Assembly: GCF_003660455.1 (NCBI RefSeq)
Contig: NZ_QZVR01000018.1
Span: 62,001 to 126,000, forward strand
From: Nocardioides ferulae
GTDB lineage: Bacteria > Actinomycetota > Actinomycetes > Propionibacteriales > Nocardioidaceae
Reading direction: 5' to 3'
Length of the DNA: 64,000 bases
A program made the translations under genes and the position numbers. The notes beneath the pieces are model-generated. The model was not told the DNA's origin, did no database searches, and saw only the letters and a list, made by a program, of their open reading frames with translations. Below, piece after piece: positions 1-8,125 of the stretch (position 1 is the stretch's first letter; every line of letters begins with the position of its first letter).

Positions 1-879
1 CGGCTCGCGCAAGGACAGCCGGGACCAGGTCTGCACCTGCGGCACCGGGGTGACGAACCGGGCGGTCAGCCACTCCAGGAACGGCAGGCTGCCGAACCGC
101 GGGTCCATCAGCTGCGTGGTGAGTTCGCGCCAGCGGACGGCCTCGGTGGCCAGCCACTCGTTCTCGTGGACCGTCGGGGTGGTGAGCCAGGCCAGCTCGG
201 CGAACGGCGCGAGGTGCCCCTCCTTGACCACCGCCGGCACGCCGGCGCGGAAGACGATGTCGGCGAAGAGCTCGCGCACCAGGGCCGACTGGTCGGCGGT
301 CAGCGCGTCCGGCGGGGTGGCGGTGAGCCCCAGCACCCGTGCCTCCTCGAGCGTGTGCAGCAGCTCGCCGAGCAGCCGGCCCCACACCTCGAGCAGGTGG
401 TGGCACTCGTCGAGCACGAGCAGCAGTCCGGGCTCGGCGTGCATCGCCTCGACCAGGGCCCGCCCGTTGGGGTGCAGCCGGTCGATCAGCCCGCCGGTGA
501 CCGGCCGCTGGTGGGCCGGGGTGAGCTCGGGGTCGTCGTCGACCTCGTCGTCGGGGTCGAAGACCGCGAGCGACTGGTAGGTCAGGCAGGTGACCGGCGC
601 CGCCAGGTCCCGGGTGGTGCCGGCCTCCAGGCCGTGGGCGCGGACCGTGGCCACCCACTGCGCCTGGATGGCGGTGTTGGGGGCGAACACGACCGCACGA
701 GCCGCCCTGCCGTCGGCGAAGGAGGAGAGGATCGTCTCGATGCCGACCCGGGTCTTGCCGGCGCCCGGAGGCAGCACCACCCAGGCGCGGCGACGCCCCT
801 TGGCCCACGCCCGGTCGAGGGCCTGCAGCGCAAGCTCCTGGTGCTTGCGCAGGGGCGGGGCGCTGCTCGGCTCGACCAT
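1..879 (-). CDS. DEAD/DEAH-type superfamily 2 helicase, C-terminal part outside window
   Basis: The first 293 residues of a nucleic-acid-dependent ATPase read leftward from an ATG at 879 and run off the window edge, so the helicase C-terminal lobe is not seen. Visible motifs are Walker A PPGAGKTR (residues 37-44), a Walker B variant DECHH (157-161) and motif III-like TATPP (186-190), in the order and spacing of superfamily 2 helicases. A GGGGAG stretch lies about 12 nt before the ATG. The frame is open without interruption. Whether it acts on DNA or RNA, and whether it carries extra domains, cannot be told from this half. The downstream neighbour on the same strand lies outside the window. 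Confidence 0.85.
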   Translation of the reverse strand, partial: MVEPSSAPPLRKHQELALQALDRAWAKGRRRAWVVLPPGAGKTRVGIETILSSFADGRAARAVVFAPNTAIQAQWVATVRAHGLEAGTTRDLAAPVTCLTYQSLAVFDPDDEVDDDPELTPAHQRPVTGGLIDRLHPNGRALVEAMHAEPGLLLVLDECHHLLEVWGRLLGELLHTLEEARVLGLTATPPDALTADQSALVRELFADIVFRAGVPAVVKEGHLAPFAELAWLTTPTVHENEWLATEAVRWRELTTQLMDPRFGSLPFLEWLTARFVTPVPQVQTWSRLSLREP

Positions 880-911
880 CGCGGGTCAGTCTCCCCGACC
901 GAGGCCGAGCC

Positions 912-965
912 GTCGATCGTTCCTCGACACGCCGAAGAGAGGCGGGAACCTGTGACGGGTCGGCG
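912..965. repeat. Dispersed intergenic inverted repeat, copy A
   Basis: This is a 54-bp element shared with copies at 8197-8250 and 12553-12624, all in the same orientation. The arms follow the pattern GTC-N4-GTTCC-N-CG, inverted around a short variable centre, with GACACGCCG and GGGTCGGCG inside and outside. It lies just 3' of the hydrolase-GNAT gene that ends at 986, between that gene and the helicase start. It resembles REP/BIME-type palindromic elements; a role as a terminator is possible, but there is no T-run. Confidence 0.7.
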
Positions 966-985
966 CGCCCGCCGTGGCACCGGGT

Positions 986-2509
986 TCAGAGATCCTCGAG
1001 GCGGCTGAGCTGCCGCCCGCCCGGCCCGAAGTTGTCGGGGCTCAGCCAGCGCTGGTGCCGCGCGCGGATCTGCGGCCACTCGCCGTCCAGCATCGAGAAC
1101 CAGTCGGTGTCGCGGTTGCGTCCCTTGACGACCATGTGCTGCCGGAAGCGGCCCTCGTGGCTGAAGCCCAGGCGTGCTGCCGCCCGCCGCGACGGCTCGT
1201 TGCGGCTGTCGCACTTCCACTCGACCCTCCGGTAGCCCCGGTCGTCGAAGGCGTGCCGCAGCAGCAGGTGGATCGCCTCGGTGGCCGCGGTGGTGCGCTG
1301 CAGCGCGCGGCCGAACAGCACCCCGGAGATCTCCACGGTGCCCGCCGCCGGAGAGCACGGGAAGAAGGTCGCCAGTCCCGCGGCGCGCCCGCCGCGCGGA
1401 CCGTCATGGGGGACGAAGACGTACGTCGCGCTGTCCGGGTGGTCCGCCAGCCGCCGGACGACCTCCTGCTGGAACTGCTCCCGGCCGGTCGGGAACGGCG
1501 CCGGACGGTAGGTCCACAGCGGCTCGTCGCCCGGCCCGCACACCGCGGCGTACAGCGGCTCGGTGTGCTCGTCGGCGATCGGCTCGGCCGTGACCCACCG
1601 GCCGCGCAGCACGGTGCCGCCGAGGCGCGGCCGGGCTGTCCAGCCGGCCACCGTGGCTCCGACCGGCTGACCGTGCTCGTTGCGCTCGCCGGCCGGCTCG
1701 TCGACGGGCACCGGACCGAGCGCGTGCTCCCGGAAGAGGCGGGCCACCTGCTCCGGCGCCTCGGCCGGGGGGAGGTGGGCGACGCCGTCGAGCACCACCA
1801 GCCGGCCGTCGCGGACGCCGTCGGCGAGTTCGCGCAGCAGGTCCGGCGGAGTGGCGACGTCGTGCGCCCCGGCCACCGCGAGCACCGGCGCGGCCACCTG
1901 GCCGAGGCGGTCGCGGACGTCATGACCCGCGATCGCGCCGCACACCGCGGCGTACCCCTCGTCGTCGACGCCGCGCAGGTGGTCGAGCAGAGCGGAGGCC
2001 GTCTCGGGCCGTCGGGTCACGAAGCCGGGCGCGAACCACCGCTGGGTCGACAGCTCGAGCAGCGCCGCGGTGCCGCCTGAGCGCACCAGGTCGATGCGCT
2101 CCTGCCAGCTCTCGGGGCTGCCGAGCCGCGCGCCCGTGCAGAGCAGCGTGGCGGTGGCGACCCGGTCGGGTGCGTCGAGCAGCAGGTGCAGCCCGACCGC
2201 GCCGCCCACCGAGTCGCCGGCGTAGTGGAACCGGGTCGGCCGCGCGCCGGGCATCACCGGAGCCATCTGGTCGACCAGGTCGACCACCGCCGCCGCGAGG
2301 GCGGCGACCGTGAGCGGCTCGCCGTCGGGGTCGAGCGGGATCCGGTTGGTGCCGTGGCCGGGCAGGTCCCACCCGATGACCTGGAACTCCTCGGCGAGCA
2401 GGCGAGCCGCCTCCGACCACAGTTCGGTGACCGACGTGCCCAGGGAGGGGCCCAGCACGAGCAGCGGCAGGTCGGGGCGGCCGCCGAGGCGGACTCCGGT
2501 GAGGTTCAC
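986..2509 (-). CDS. Alpha/beta hydrolase fused to GNAT acetyltransferase
   Basis: This 507-residue bifunctional protein has two parts. Residues 1-265 form an alpha/beta hydrolase of the 3-oxoadipate enol-lactonase type, with nucleophile elbow GDSVGG (about 98-103), acid region GAHDVATPP and catalytic His in VAHLPP. From about residue 275 the sequence becomes a GNAT N-acetyltransferase of the RimJ/RimL-like group, opening with NEHGQPVG, which looks like the natural N-terminus of stand-alone members. Its acetyl-CoA-binding region ends with SRRAAARLGFSHEG. The GTG at 2509 starts where hydrolase homology starts; an in-frame start at 2584 would add 25 unlike residues. The domains are joined in one uninterrupted frame, so this is either a real fusion or loss of a stop codon. 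The substrates of both halves are unknown. Confidence 0.85.
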   Translation of the reverse strand: MNLTGVRLGGRPDLPLLVLGPSLGTSVTELWSEAARLLAEEFQVIGWDLPGHGTNRIPLDPDGEPLTVAALAAAVVDLVDQMAPVMPGARPTRFHYAGDSVGGAVGLHLLLDAPDRVATATLLCTGARLGSPESWQERIDLVRSGGTAALLELSTQRWFAPGFVTRRPETASALLDHLRGVDDEGYAAVCGAIAGHDVRDRLGQVAAPVLAVAGAHDVATPPDLLRELADGVRDGRLVVLDGVAHLPPAEAPEQVARLFREHALGPVPVDEPAGERNEHGQPVGATVAGWTARPRLGGTVLRGRWVTAEPIADEHTEPLYAAVCGPGDEPLWTYRPAPFPTGREQFQQEVVRRLADHPDSATYVFVPHDGPRGGRAAGLATFFPCSPAAGTVEISGVLFGRALQRTTAATEAIHLLLRHAFDDRGYRRVEWKCDSRNEPSRRAAARLGFSHEGRFRQHMVVKGRNRDTDWFSMLDGEWPQIRARHQRWLSPDNFGPGGRQLSRLEDL

Positions 2510-2613
2510 CGGGCCAGTCTCTCGCGCCACCTCGATCCAGCCGCGGCAGCCTCGCGAGCGATCCCACGTCGACAGCCCGGCCATGGTTTGCCGGCGTGGC
2601 GGAGACTCGACTC

Positions 2614-2928
2614 ATGGCGATCCTGGGGCAGGTGCGGTTCTGGACCGAGGCTGAGGGTTGGGGAGTCCTCGACTCCGAGGAGACCCCGGGCGGCTGCTGG
2701 GTGCACTTCTCGTGCGTCAAGGTGCACGGCTACCAGGCGCTCGACGCCGGCACGCAGGTCGAGATGCTCGTGGAGGAGTTCCCCCAGGACGGGTACGACT
2801 ACCGCGCGACGGCGGTGTGGCCCGCCGGCCAGGAGCCGGTCGAGTCGGGAACGACGATCTCCGGCCCGTCGACGGCCTTCACCTCGGGCCTGCACCTGGT
2901 GACCGACCAGGACGGCGAGCCGGGCTGA
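2614..2928 (+). CDS. Small cold-shock-fold-like protein
   Basis: The product is 104 residues. The N-terminal 60 residues read like a divergent cold-shock (OB-fold) domain: a GQVRFWTEAEGWGVL strand pair, WVHFSCV in place of the RNP2-like VFVHxS, and EMLVEEFPQDGYDYRATAV closing the barrel. The RNP1 aromatics are partly replaced, so nucleic-acid binding is plausible but weaker than in CspA. The ATG at 2614 has a GGAG about 11 nt upstream; a GTG at 2596 in the same frame is the alternative. It is divergent from the hydrolase-GNAT gene, with about 100 bp between the starts. Confidence 0.65.
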   Translation: MAILGQVRFWTEAEGWGVLDSEETPGGCWVHFSCVKVHGYQALDAGTQVEMLVEEFPQDGYDYRATAVWPAGQEPVESGTTISGPSTAFTSGLHLVTDQDGEPG

Positions 2929-2990
2929 CCGAGCGTTCCCGGCCCGACGGTGGCGCCAGGGGCGTCCCTCCGGTCCGCTACGGTCGCGGC

Positions 2991-3590
2991 ATGCCGACGT
3001 CCTCACCCGTCGCACGTTGTCCGGCGGCGGCACGGCGCTGGCTGATCGCCGCCGGCCTCCTGCTGGTGGCGGCCATCGCCGCGTCCGGTGTGCTGGCCGT
3101 GCCGGGTGCCTTCGAGCATGACTGGCCCGACGATCGGGAGGTCGCCACCGACGGGCGCGCCCACGAGGTCTCGCTGGCCGACTCCGGCCCGGCCCTCATC
3201 TGGGCGTACGGGGCGTTCGCGACCGCCCCCGAGTGTGCGGTCACCGACGCCGACACCGGCCGCGCCGTCGCGGTGACACCGACCGACGGCTCCCGCACCC
3301 GGCCCGGCGGGAGCGCCGCCGACTGGGTTGCGACGCTGCGCTTCGACGCGCCGTCGGAGACCGTGAGCGTCACCTGCGGGCCCTCGGCCGCAGGCCCCGT
3401 GTTCGTCGAGCACGAGCCGGTGCTCCCCGAGCCGCTGGCCGCGTGGGGCACGTGGGTCGCGCTCCCGGCCGGACTGGTGCTCGCGTCGACCGGCTGCCTG
3501 GCGGTCGGCCTGCTCCGTCGCCGCGGCCGCGGCCTCAGCGACTATGGTGCTCAAGACGGCACTCGAACCGACGTTGGTGAACCCGCATGA
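2991..3590 (+). CDS. Membrane protein with extracytoplasmic beta domain, function unknown
   Basis: The product is 199 residues. There is one membrane helix near residues 14-35, an extracytoplasmic segment of about 110 residues with two or three cysteines, and a second helix (about 152-174) ending in RRRGRG on the cytoplasmic side. No catalytic motif is recognised. The ATG at 2991 is preceded by TACGGT and exactly six bases, which fits a leaderless transcript. The stop overlaps the next start as ATGA, so the two products are probably made together. Confidence 0.7.
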   Translation: MPTSSPVARCPAAARRWLIAAGLLLVAAIAASGVLAVPGAFEHDWPDDREVATDGRAHEVSLADSGPALIWAYGAFATAPECAVTDADTGRAVAVTPTDGSRTRPGGSAADWVATLRFDAPSETVSVTCGPSAAGPVFVEHEPVLPEPLAAWGTWVALPAGLVLASTGCLAVGLLRRRGRGLSDYGAQDGTRTDVGEPA

Positions 3591-4000
3591 CCGACATCTG
3601 GCGGCACGCCGCCTCGGCCCTCCTCGTGGGCATGGCCCTGACCGCGAGCGTCCCGGCCGCCACTTCGACGGCTTCTGCCCGTGAAGCACAGGCGCCAGCG
3701 CGCGCCGAGCTCCGGTGCAAGGGGCCCGGCGACCTGGTCCTGGTGGTCACCCACCCGAAGGAGAACCGTGTCCGCGGGGAGATCCGAGCCCGGGGGGTGC
3801 GGTCCGGCTCCTCCTGGGACTGGAGCATCTCGTTCGAGGGCGACGACGGCGGCAAGGGCGTGGGCAGCCAGGCCACCGCCGGCAAGCGCGGCCGCTGGTC
3901 GGCGTTCGCAGTGGCCCGCGATGAGGAGCCGCTCACGATCGAAGCCGTCGCCAGCAATGCCTCCGGGCGCCGCTGCGTGGGGAAGGTGACCGACGACTGA
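3587..4000 (+). CDS. Secreted small protein of unknown function
   Basis: The product is 137 residues, with a Sec signal peptide (about residues 1-32, ending near ASA). The mature domain of about 100 residues has two cysteines (RCKGPGD near the start and RRCVGK near the end) that could form one disulfide. No family was recognised. It is translationally coupled to the upstream two-helix membrane protein by a 4-nt overlap, suggesting a shared envelope role. It converges on the lipoprotein gene that ends at 4012. Confidence 0.7.
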   Translation: MTDIWRHAASALLVGMALTASVPAATSTASAREAQAPARAELRCKGPGDLVLVVTHPKENRVRGEIRARGVRSGSSWDWSISFEGDDGGKGVGSQATAGKRGRWSAFAVARDEEPLTIEAVASNASGRRCVGKVTDD

Positions 4001-4011
4001 TTGGCTGCCCG

Positions 4012-5556
4012 TCAGTCGCAGCCGGGCGCGTTCGGGTTCCGGCGGTAGGTGGCGAGCACCTCGCCGTCCTCGTCGGCGTACTCGAGGTGGTCGGCGTCGG
4101 TGAGCGTCGCGTAGCCGTAGAGCATGCCGTTGGCGTAGGGCCAGCCCTCGATCGCGCCGTCGCCGGCGCCGGTCTCGATGTCGGGGCCGCCATCGGTGCG
4201 CCGCCAGGTGGTGTCGCCGAACCAGAACCAGGTCATGCCGCAGTGCAGGTACATCGGAGCGTGGTAGCGCACGCCGACGTCGGGCTGCTCGCCCTCGGCG
4301 AGGGTGACCAGCTCGACGGTCTCGGGCTCGGCGGGGGTGTCGGCCTCGGGTGGCGCGGTCCCCGCGGGCAGCTCGTGGACGACGGGGCCGTCGCGGTCGG
4401 CACCGAGCACCAGCGTGCGGCCGTCGGCGGTGCCGGCGACCTGGTCCGGCTCGCCGGGCAGGTCGACCGCCGTCCAGGTCTCGGCGTCGTCGCTGACCAC
4501 CAGCTGCGGGCCGGGGCTCTTGCCGCATTGGTCGAGGTCGGCGTAGCAGACCTCGGGCTCGCTCCAGCTCGTGTCGTCGACGCCGGTGAGGGTCCAGAAC
4601 CTGGCGCCGTCCGACCACATCGGCGCCCAGGCGGTCTCACCTCGCTCGGGCAGTCCCTCGACGGGAGCCCACGAGTCGCCGCCGTCGGTGGAGACCAACG
4701 CGGGCAGCTTGCCCTCGCCGACACCGGCGACGACCTCGTCGCCGGCCACCGCCAGGGAGGTCACCTCGTAGACCTCCTCGAGCGCGGGGTCCGACACCCG
4801 CACCCAGCCGGCCCCGGCGTTGCCGGAGGCCCACACCGCGGCGGTGCGGTCGACCCGACCCGAGACCAGCAGTCGCTCGCCCACCTGCGCGACGTCACCG
4901 GCGTAGGACTCGCCGCGGAAGCCGCGCGGCTCCGGCACCTCGGGCAGATCGGCCTCGGTGAACGCCGCGGCGTCGGTGCTGGTCCACACCTGGGCCTGGA
5001 AGCCGCCCATCGAGGGGTTCTCGGCCAGCCGGTAGCCGCCGGCGACGACGACGGTGTCGCCGGCGACGGTCATGTCGTGGACGTCGACGGCGTGCGCGAA
5101 GCCGGACACCTCGACCTGCTCCCAGGCAAGGCCGTCGTCGCTGCGGAGGGCCACGGCCTCGAAGGTGAACTCGGTGTCGCCGTCGCTCTCGACGCTGCCG
5201 CCGGACCCGAGCGTGAACCAGTCGCCGTCGGCGAGCCGCACCAGGCCGCCGAGCTGGAGGTAGTCGATGCCGGTGGCCAACGGCTCACCCGTCTCGAACG
5301 CCGCACCGTCGTTCGAGTGGTGCGAGACGAGGGTGCCGCCCTCGGAGACGGTGAGCACGACCGCGTCGTCTCCAGAGGTGGCCAGGATCGGCGCCTGGTC
5401 GGCGCCGACCTCGGCGTCGAGGTGCTGGGTGCTCCACTCGCCCGGGCCGCCCGAGAGCGGCTCACCCGAACCCCCGTCGGGCTCGGTCTGCTCACCGCAG
5501 GCGGCGAGGAGGCACAGGGAGAGCGCGGCGAGGGCGAGTCCACGAGACGGGGGCAC
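4012..5556 (-). CDS. Lipoprotein with sialidase-like (BNR) beta-propeller
   Basis: This exported lipoprotein has 514 residues. The signal peptide ends in lipobox LLAAC, followed by an acidic Gly/Ser-rich linker. The body has repeated blades of about 50-60 residues with DDGLAWEQV, TDGGDSW and DDAETWTAV signatures, which are Asp-box (BNR) turns typical of sialidase or photosystem-stability-factor-like propellers. The sialidase catalytic arginine triad is not evident, so binding or scaffolding is more likely than hydrolysis. The C-terminus adds about 70 residues outside the propeller. The GTG at 5556 was chosen because it places the lipobox at the usual distance; the frame extends much further upstream without signal-like sequence. 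Confidence 0.75.
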   Translation of the reverse strand: MPPSRGLALAALSLCLLAACGEQTEPDGGSGEPLSGGPGEWSTQHLDAEVGADQAPILATSGDDAVVLTVSEGGTLVSHHSNDGAAFETGEPLATGIDYLQLGGLVRLADGDWFTLGSGGSVESDGDTEFTFEAVALRSDDGLAWEQVEVSGFAHAVDVHDMTVAGDTVVVAGGYRLAENPSMGGFQAQVWTSTDAAAFTEADLPEVPEPRGFRGESYAGDVAQVGERLLVSGRVDRTAAVWASGNAGAGWVRVSDPALEEVYEVTSLAVAGDEVVAGVGEGKLPALVSTDGGDSWAPVEGLPERGETAWAPMWSDGARFWTLTGVDDTSWSEPEVCYADLDQCGKSPGPQLVVSDDAETWTAVDLPGEPDQVAGTADGRTLVLGADRDGPVVHELPAGTAPPEADTPAEPETVELVTLAEGEQPDVGVRYHAPMYLHCGMTWFWFGDTTWRRTDGGPDIETGAGDGAIEGWPYANGMLYGYATLTDADHLEYADEDGEVLATYRRNPNAPGCD

Positions 5557-5609
5557 CCTGGTACGACGCGGCGTGGGGAGGGTCGGTTCCGCGCCGGCAG
5601 CGATCCGCC

Positions 5610-6047
5610 TCAGCCCCTCCTCAGGTCCTCGGCGAGCATCACCAGGATGCCGCTGGGCCCAGGGACGTAGGTGAGCTTGTAGATGTCCTCGTACGTCGCC
5701 ACCCCGCGCAGCGGGTGGCAGCCGTGCCGGGCGGCGATCGCGAGCGCCTCGTCGAGGTCGTCGACCGAGAACGCCACCCGGTGCATGCCGATCTCGTTGG
5801 GGCGGGTGGGCTCGGTCTCGATCGCCGCCGGATGGAGGTACTCGAAGAGCTCGAGGCGTCCCTCGCCGTCGGGCGTCTGCAGCATGGCGAGCTTGACGTG
5901 GTTGCCGTCGAGCCCGACCGCGGTGTCGGTCCACTCGCCGCGCACCGTGTCGCGGCCGAGGACGCCGAGCCCGAGGTCGGTGAAGAAGGCGACGGCCGCC
6001 TCGAGGTCGCGGACCGCGATCGCGACGTTCTCGAGCCTGACGGGCAT
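5610..6047 (-). CDS. VOC-superfamily protein (glyoxalase / methylmalonyl-CoA epimerase-like)
   Basis: The 145-residue vicinal-oxygen-chelate protein has two beta-alpha-beta-beta-beta units. RLENVAIAVRDLEAAVAFF opens the first, LELFEYLHP contributes the metal-ligand Glu, and MHRVAFSVDDLDEA opens the second with its His. Substrate class cannot be fixed: epimerase, glyoxalase and resistance-type members share this pattern. The ATG at 6047 lies seven bases after TAGCCT, so the mRNA is probably leaderless. It is divergent from the gene at 6165. Confidence 0.8.
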   Translation of the reverse strand: MPVRLENVAIAVRDLEAAVAFFTDLGLGVLGRDTVRGEWTDTAVGLDGNHVKLAMLQTPDGEGRLELFEYLHPAAIETEPTRPNEIGMHRVAFSVDDLDEALAIAARHGCHPLRGVATYEDIYKLTYVPGPSGILVMLAEDLRRG

Positions 6048-6164
6048 GGATCGCAGGCTACCCACCTGCCTGCCGGGCAGCCAGACCTCAGCGTCGCCCC
6101 TCCGGAGGTGGCGTGACCCGTCCGTGGTCGCCACCAGAGGCGGAGCAGGGGCTAGCCTCGGGCG

Positions 6165-6611
6165 ATGGTCGCCGTCGCCGCGGGCGAGTTCCGCCGCACC
6201 CTCGAGCAGCGCCGCGACCAGCGGACGTCGTGGGAGCGCACCGACGAGGCGTTCTTCGCCGCGGGCGCCTGCCACATCCTGGCCTGGGCCTGCCGCAGCG
6301 TTCATGTCGCGCAGCGACCGGAGATCGTGGCGCTGCGACTCCCGGGCGCCCGGTACGCCATGCACACCTATGCCGTGGTCGGTGACTGGGCGTTCGACTT
6401 CTCCGGCTGGAACCCCGAGCAGTCGCTCATCGAGGCCAACCGGCAGTTCGAGGGCGAGCACCGCTCCGAGAGGCTGGTGATCGGGTCGACGCTGGAGGAG
6501 TTCTGCGCCGAGCACCGCCACCGGGCCCCGCACCTGTTCGTGCACGACCCGTGGCCGCGCGCGGTGGCGTACGTCCGGCGGTTCGCACCGGTCTGGCGGA
6601 CCGGCCGCTGA
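6165..6611 (+). CDS. Hypothetical protein, about 148 residues
   Basis: This is a soluble protein of unrecognised family. It has an Arg-rich N-terminus (EFRRTLEQRRDQRTSWERTDEA is shown only as far as TDEA), then ACHILAW, LRLPGARYAMHTY and VGDWAFDFSGW. The His and Trp residues in ACHILAWAC and GDWAFDFSGWNP are candidates for active-site or binding residues; this pattern resembles small transglutaminase- or cupin-like folds only superficially. TAGCCT followed by six bases precedes the ATG at 6165, indicating leaderless transcription. It is divergent from the VOC gene. Confidence 0.6.
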   Translation: MVAVAAGEFRRTLEQRRDQRTSWERTDEAFFAAGACHILAWACRSVHVAQRPEIVALRLPGARYAMHTYAVVGDWAFDFSGWNPEQSLIEANRQFEGEHRSERLVIGSTLEEFCAEHRHRAPHLFVHDPWPRAVAYVRRFAPVWRTGR

Positions 6612-6628
6612 CCGCCCGCGGCCCCTGG

Positions 6629-6892
6629 TCAGGCGACGGACGTGGGGGGCATCGGCGGCGCGGGCGGACCCGCGAACACCTGCTCCTCCGACGGCATCAG
6701 GATCCACAGCACCGGATAGATCAGGAACTGGCTGCCCGGGATCACCATCAGCACGAGCACGAAGAGCAGCCGCGCCATCCACGGCGTCAGTCCGAACCGG
6801 CGGCCGAGCCCGGCGCACACCCCACCGAGGATCCGGCCGTCACGGGGGCGGATCAGACCCTGCTGGGCGAAGGTCTGGTGGATGTCGGTCAT
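6629..6892 (-). CDS. PspC-domain small membrane protein
   Basis: The product is 87 residues. Residues 17-75 carry a PspC domain (GLIRPRDGRILGGVCAGLGR, then two hydrophobic stretches around FVLVLMVIPG and LIYPVLWILMP), as in phage-shock-protein C envelope-stress proteins and actinobacterial PspC-like proteins. A Pro-rich tail follows. The ATG at 6892 has a good ribosome-binding site (GAGGGAG about 10 nt upstream). The role in envelope-stress sensing is inferred from family only; no PspA gene is nearby. Confidence 0.85.
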   Translation of the reverse strand: MTDIHQTFAQQGLIRPRDGRILGGVCAGLGRRFGLTPWMARLLFVLVLMVIPGSQFLIYPVLWILMPSEEQVFAGPPAPPMPPTSVA

Positions 6893-7102
6893 GGTCGATG
6901 CACTCCCTCGAAGCGGTGGTGGCGTGGTTGCGGGGGCTTCTCCCCACACCTCCAGCGTGCTCCGCGGGCGGCCCGCGCACCATCGGGTGGCGCCCTGAGC
7001 CGACCCCGAGCGACCCCCGGGTTCACCGGAACGGGCCAGTGCTCGGGTACTGGTCGCCATCGCCACCGCCAGCATCCGGGCGTCGCGGATGAAGGCGGAC
7101 GC

Positions 7103-7122
7103 CGGGCCCGCCGCTGGGCCCG
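7103..7122 (-). terminator. GC hairpin after GDPD gene
   Basis: A perfect 7-bp stem (CGGGCCC/GGGCCCG) with a 6-nt loop lies 23 bp beyond the stop codon of the GDPD gene. It has no T-run, as is common for actinobacterial terminators. Confidence 0.45.
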
Positions 7123-7144
7123 ACGTCGGTCTCGGAGCGTCCGG

Positions 7145-8017
7145 TCAGCGGCGGCGCAGGATGTCGCGCAGCACCTGGGGGTAGTTCGTGATGATGCCGT
7201 CGACCTCCCAGTCGAGGGCGCGGCGCATGTCCTGGCCGGCGTTCACCGTCCACACGTGCGCCTCGAGCCCGCTGGCGTGGATCGCATCGACCGTGGCCTC
7301 GTCGATGGCGCCGAGGGCCGGGTTGACCTCCTCGGCCCACGTCGCGGCGTCCTGGATCTGCGCGGTGGTCGGCCGGGTGCCGAAGAGCAGGCCGGTCGGC
7401 ACGTCGGGGGCGAGGTCGGCGTAGGTGCGCAGCCAGTCGTGGTTGAACGACTGCACCGTGACCCGGCCGGCGGCGAGGGCCCGGCGGAACTCCGGCAGCG
7501 CCCGCAGCTCCTTGTCGAGGTCGACCTCGATGCCGGGGTAGAGCTCGGGGGCCTTCGGCTCCAGCAGCATGCCGGTGCGCCGGCCGACCGCGCGCACCCA
7601 CTCGGCGAGGGTCGGCACCCGCTCGCCGGCGAACTCGGGGGCGAACCAGGAGCCGGCGTCGAGACGCCTGATCTCGGCCAGGGTGAAGTCGCGGACGTTC
7701 CAGGGCGCGCGGTCGGGGAAGACCTGCTCCACGTCGGTCGTGCGGGTCAGCGTGGTGTCGTGGACGATGACCAGCTCACCGTCCTTGGTGCGCTGGATGT
7801 CGTTCTCCACCACGTCCGACCGGTGCGCCAGCGCCAGCTCGACCGCCGCGAGGGTGTTCTCGGGCGCCGCCCCGGACGAGCCACGGTGGGCGACGACGTC
7901 GACCTCGCTGCGCGACGCGGGCGCCGCGTCGGCCGGGCCGGCGAGGGCCAGCAGGGGAAGCGCGGCGAGCAGGCCGGCGGCGTACCGGACGAGCGGGCGA
8001 GGGCGGGCAGCAGACAT
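7145..8017 (-). CDS. Secreted glycerophosphodiester phosphodiesterase
   Basis: The product is 290 residues, with a Sec signal peptide ending near ADA (residue 31). The mature enzyme has the GDPD signatures VAHRGSSGAAPENT (catalytic HR, then the Glu of PENT), ENDIQRTKDGELVIVHD (metal-binding E/D and second catalytic His) and a C-terminal VWTVN...DGIITNYP. It should hydrolyse glycerophosphodiesters outside the membrane to glycerol-3-phosphate and an alcohol. A close paralogue lacking the signal peptide lies at 23675-24565; the two share long blocks such as LDAGSWF and PELYPG. AAGGA sits just before the ATG, and a strong hairpin lies directly upstream of it. Confidence 0.92.
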   Translation of the reverse strand: MSAARPRPLVRYAAGLLAALPLLALAGPADAAPASRSEVDVVAHRGSSGAAPENTLAAVELALAHRSDVVENDIQRTKDGELVIVHDTTLTRTTDVEQVFPDRAPWNVRDFTLAEIRRLDAGSWFAPEFAGERVPTLAEWVRAVGRRTGMLLEPKAPELYPGIEVDLDKELRALPEFRRALAAGRVTVQSFNHDWLRTYADLAPDVPTGLLFGTRPTTAQIQDAATWAEEVNPALGAIDEATVDAIHASGLEAHVWTVNAGQDMRRALDWEVDGIITNYPQVLRDILRRR

Positions 8018-8033
8018 GGGGGTTCCTTCCCGA

Positions 8034-8070
8034 GAGGTGGCCGCCGGCCCGTTCGGCCGGCGGCGACCTC
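8034..8070 (-). promoter_or_regulatory. Hairpin in the leader of the GDPD gene
   Basis: A 16-bp stem with one mismatch (GAGGTGGCCGCCGGCC against GGCCGGCGGCGACCTC) ends about 3 nt from the ribosome-binding site of the GDPD gene. It may be an attenuator or mRNA stabiliser, or simply a second terminator for the upstream gene. Confidence 0.45.
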
Positions 8071-8125
8071 ACCCTCGCGGCGGCCGATGACGCCCAGGTG
8101 AACCGGCGCGAAGCGGCCGGGGAAG

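Noticed and set aside
166-2080. Long plus-strand open frames opposite the first genes and, likewise, hundreds of other long frames across the window
   Set aside because: In DNA this GC-rich, antisense and shifted frames stay open by chance. They are Arg/Pro/Ala-rich, lack family motifs and lie over better-supported genes.
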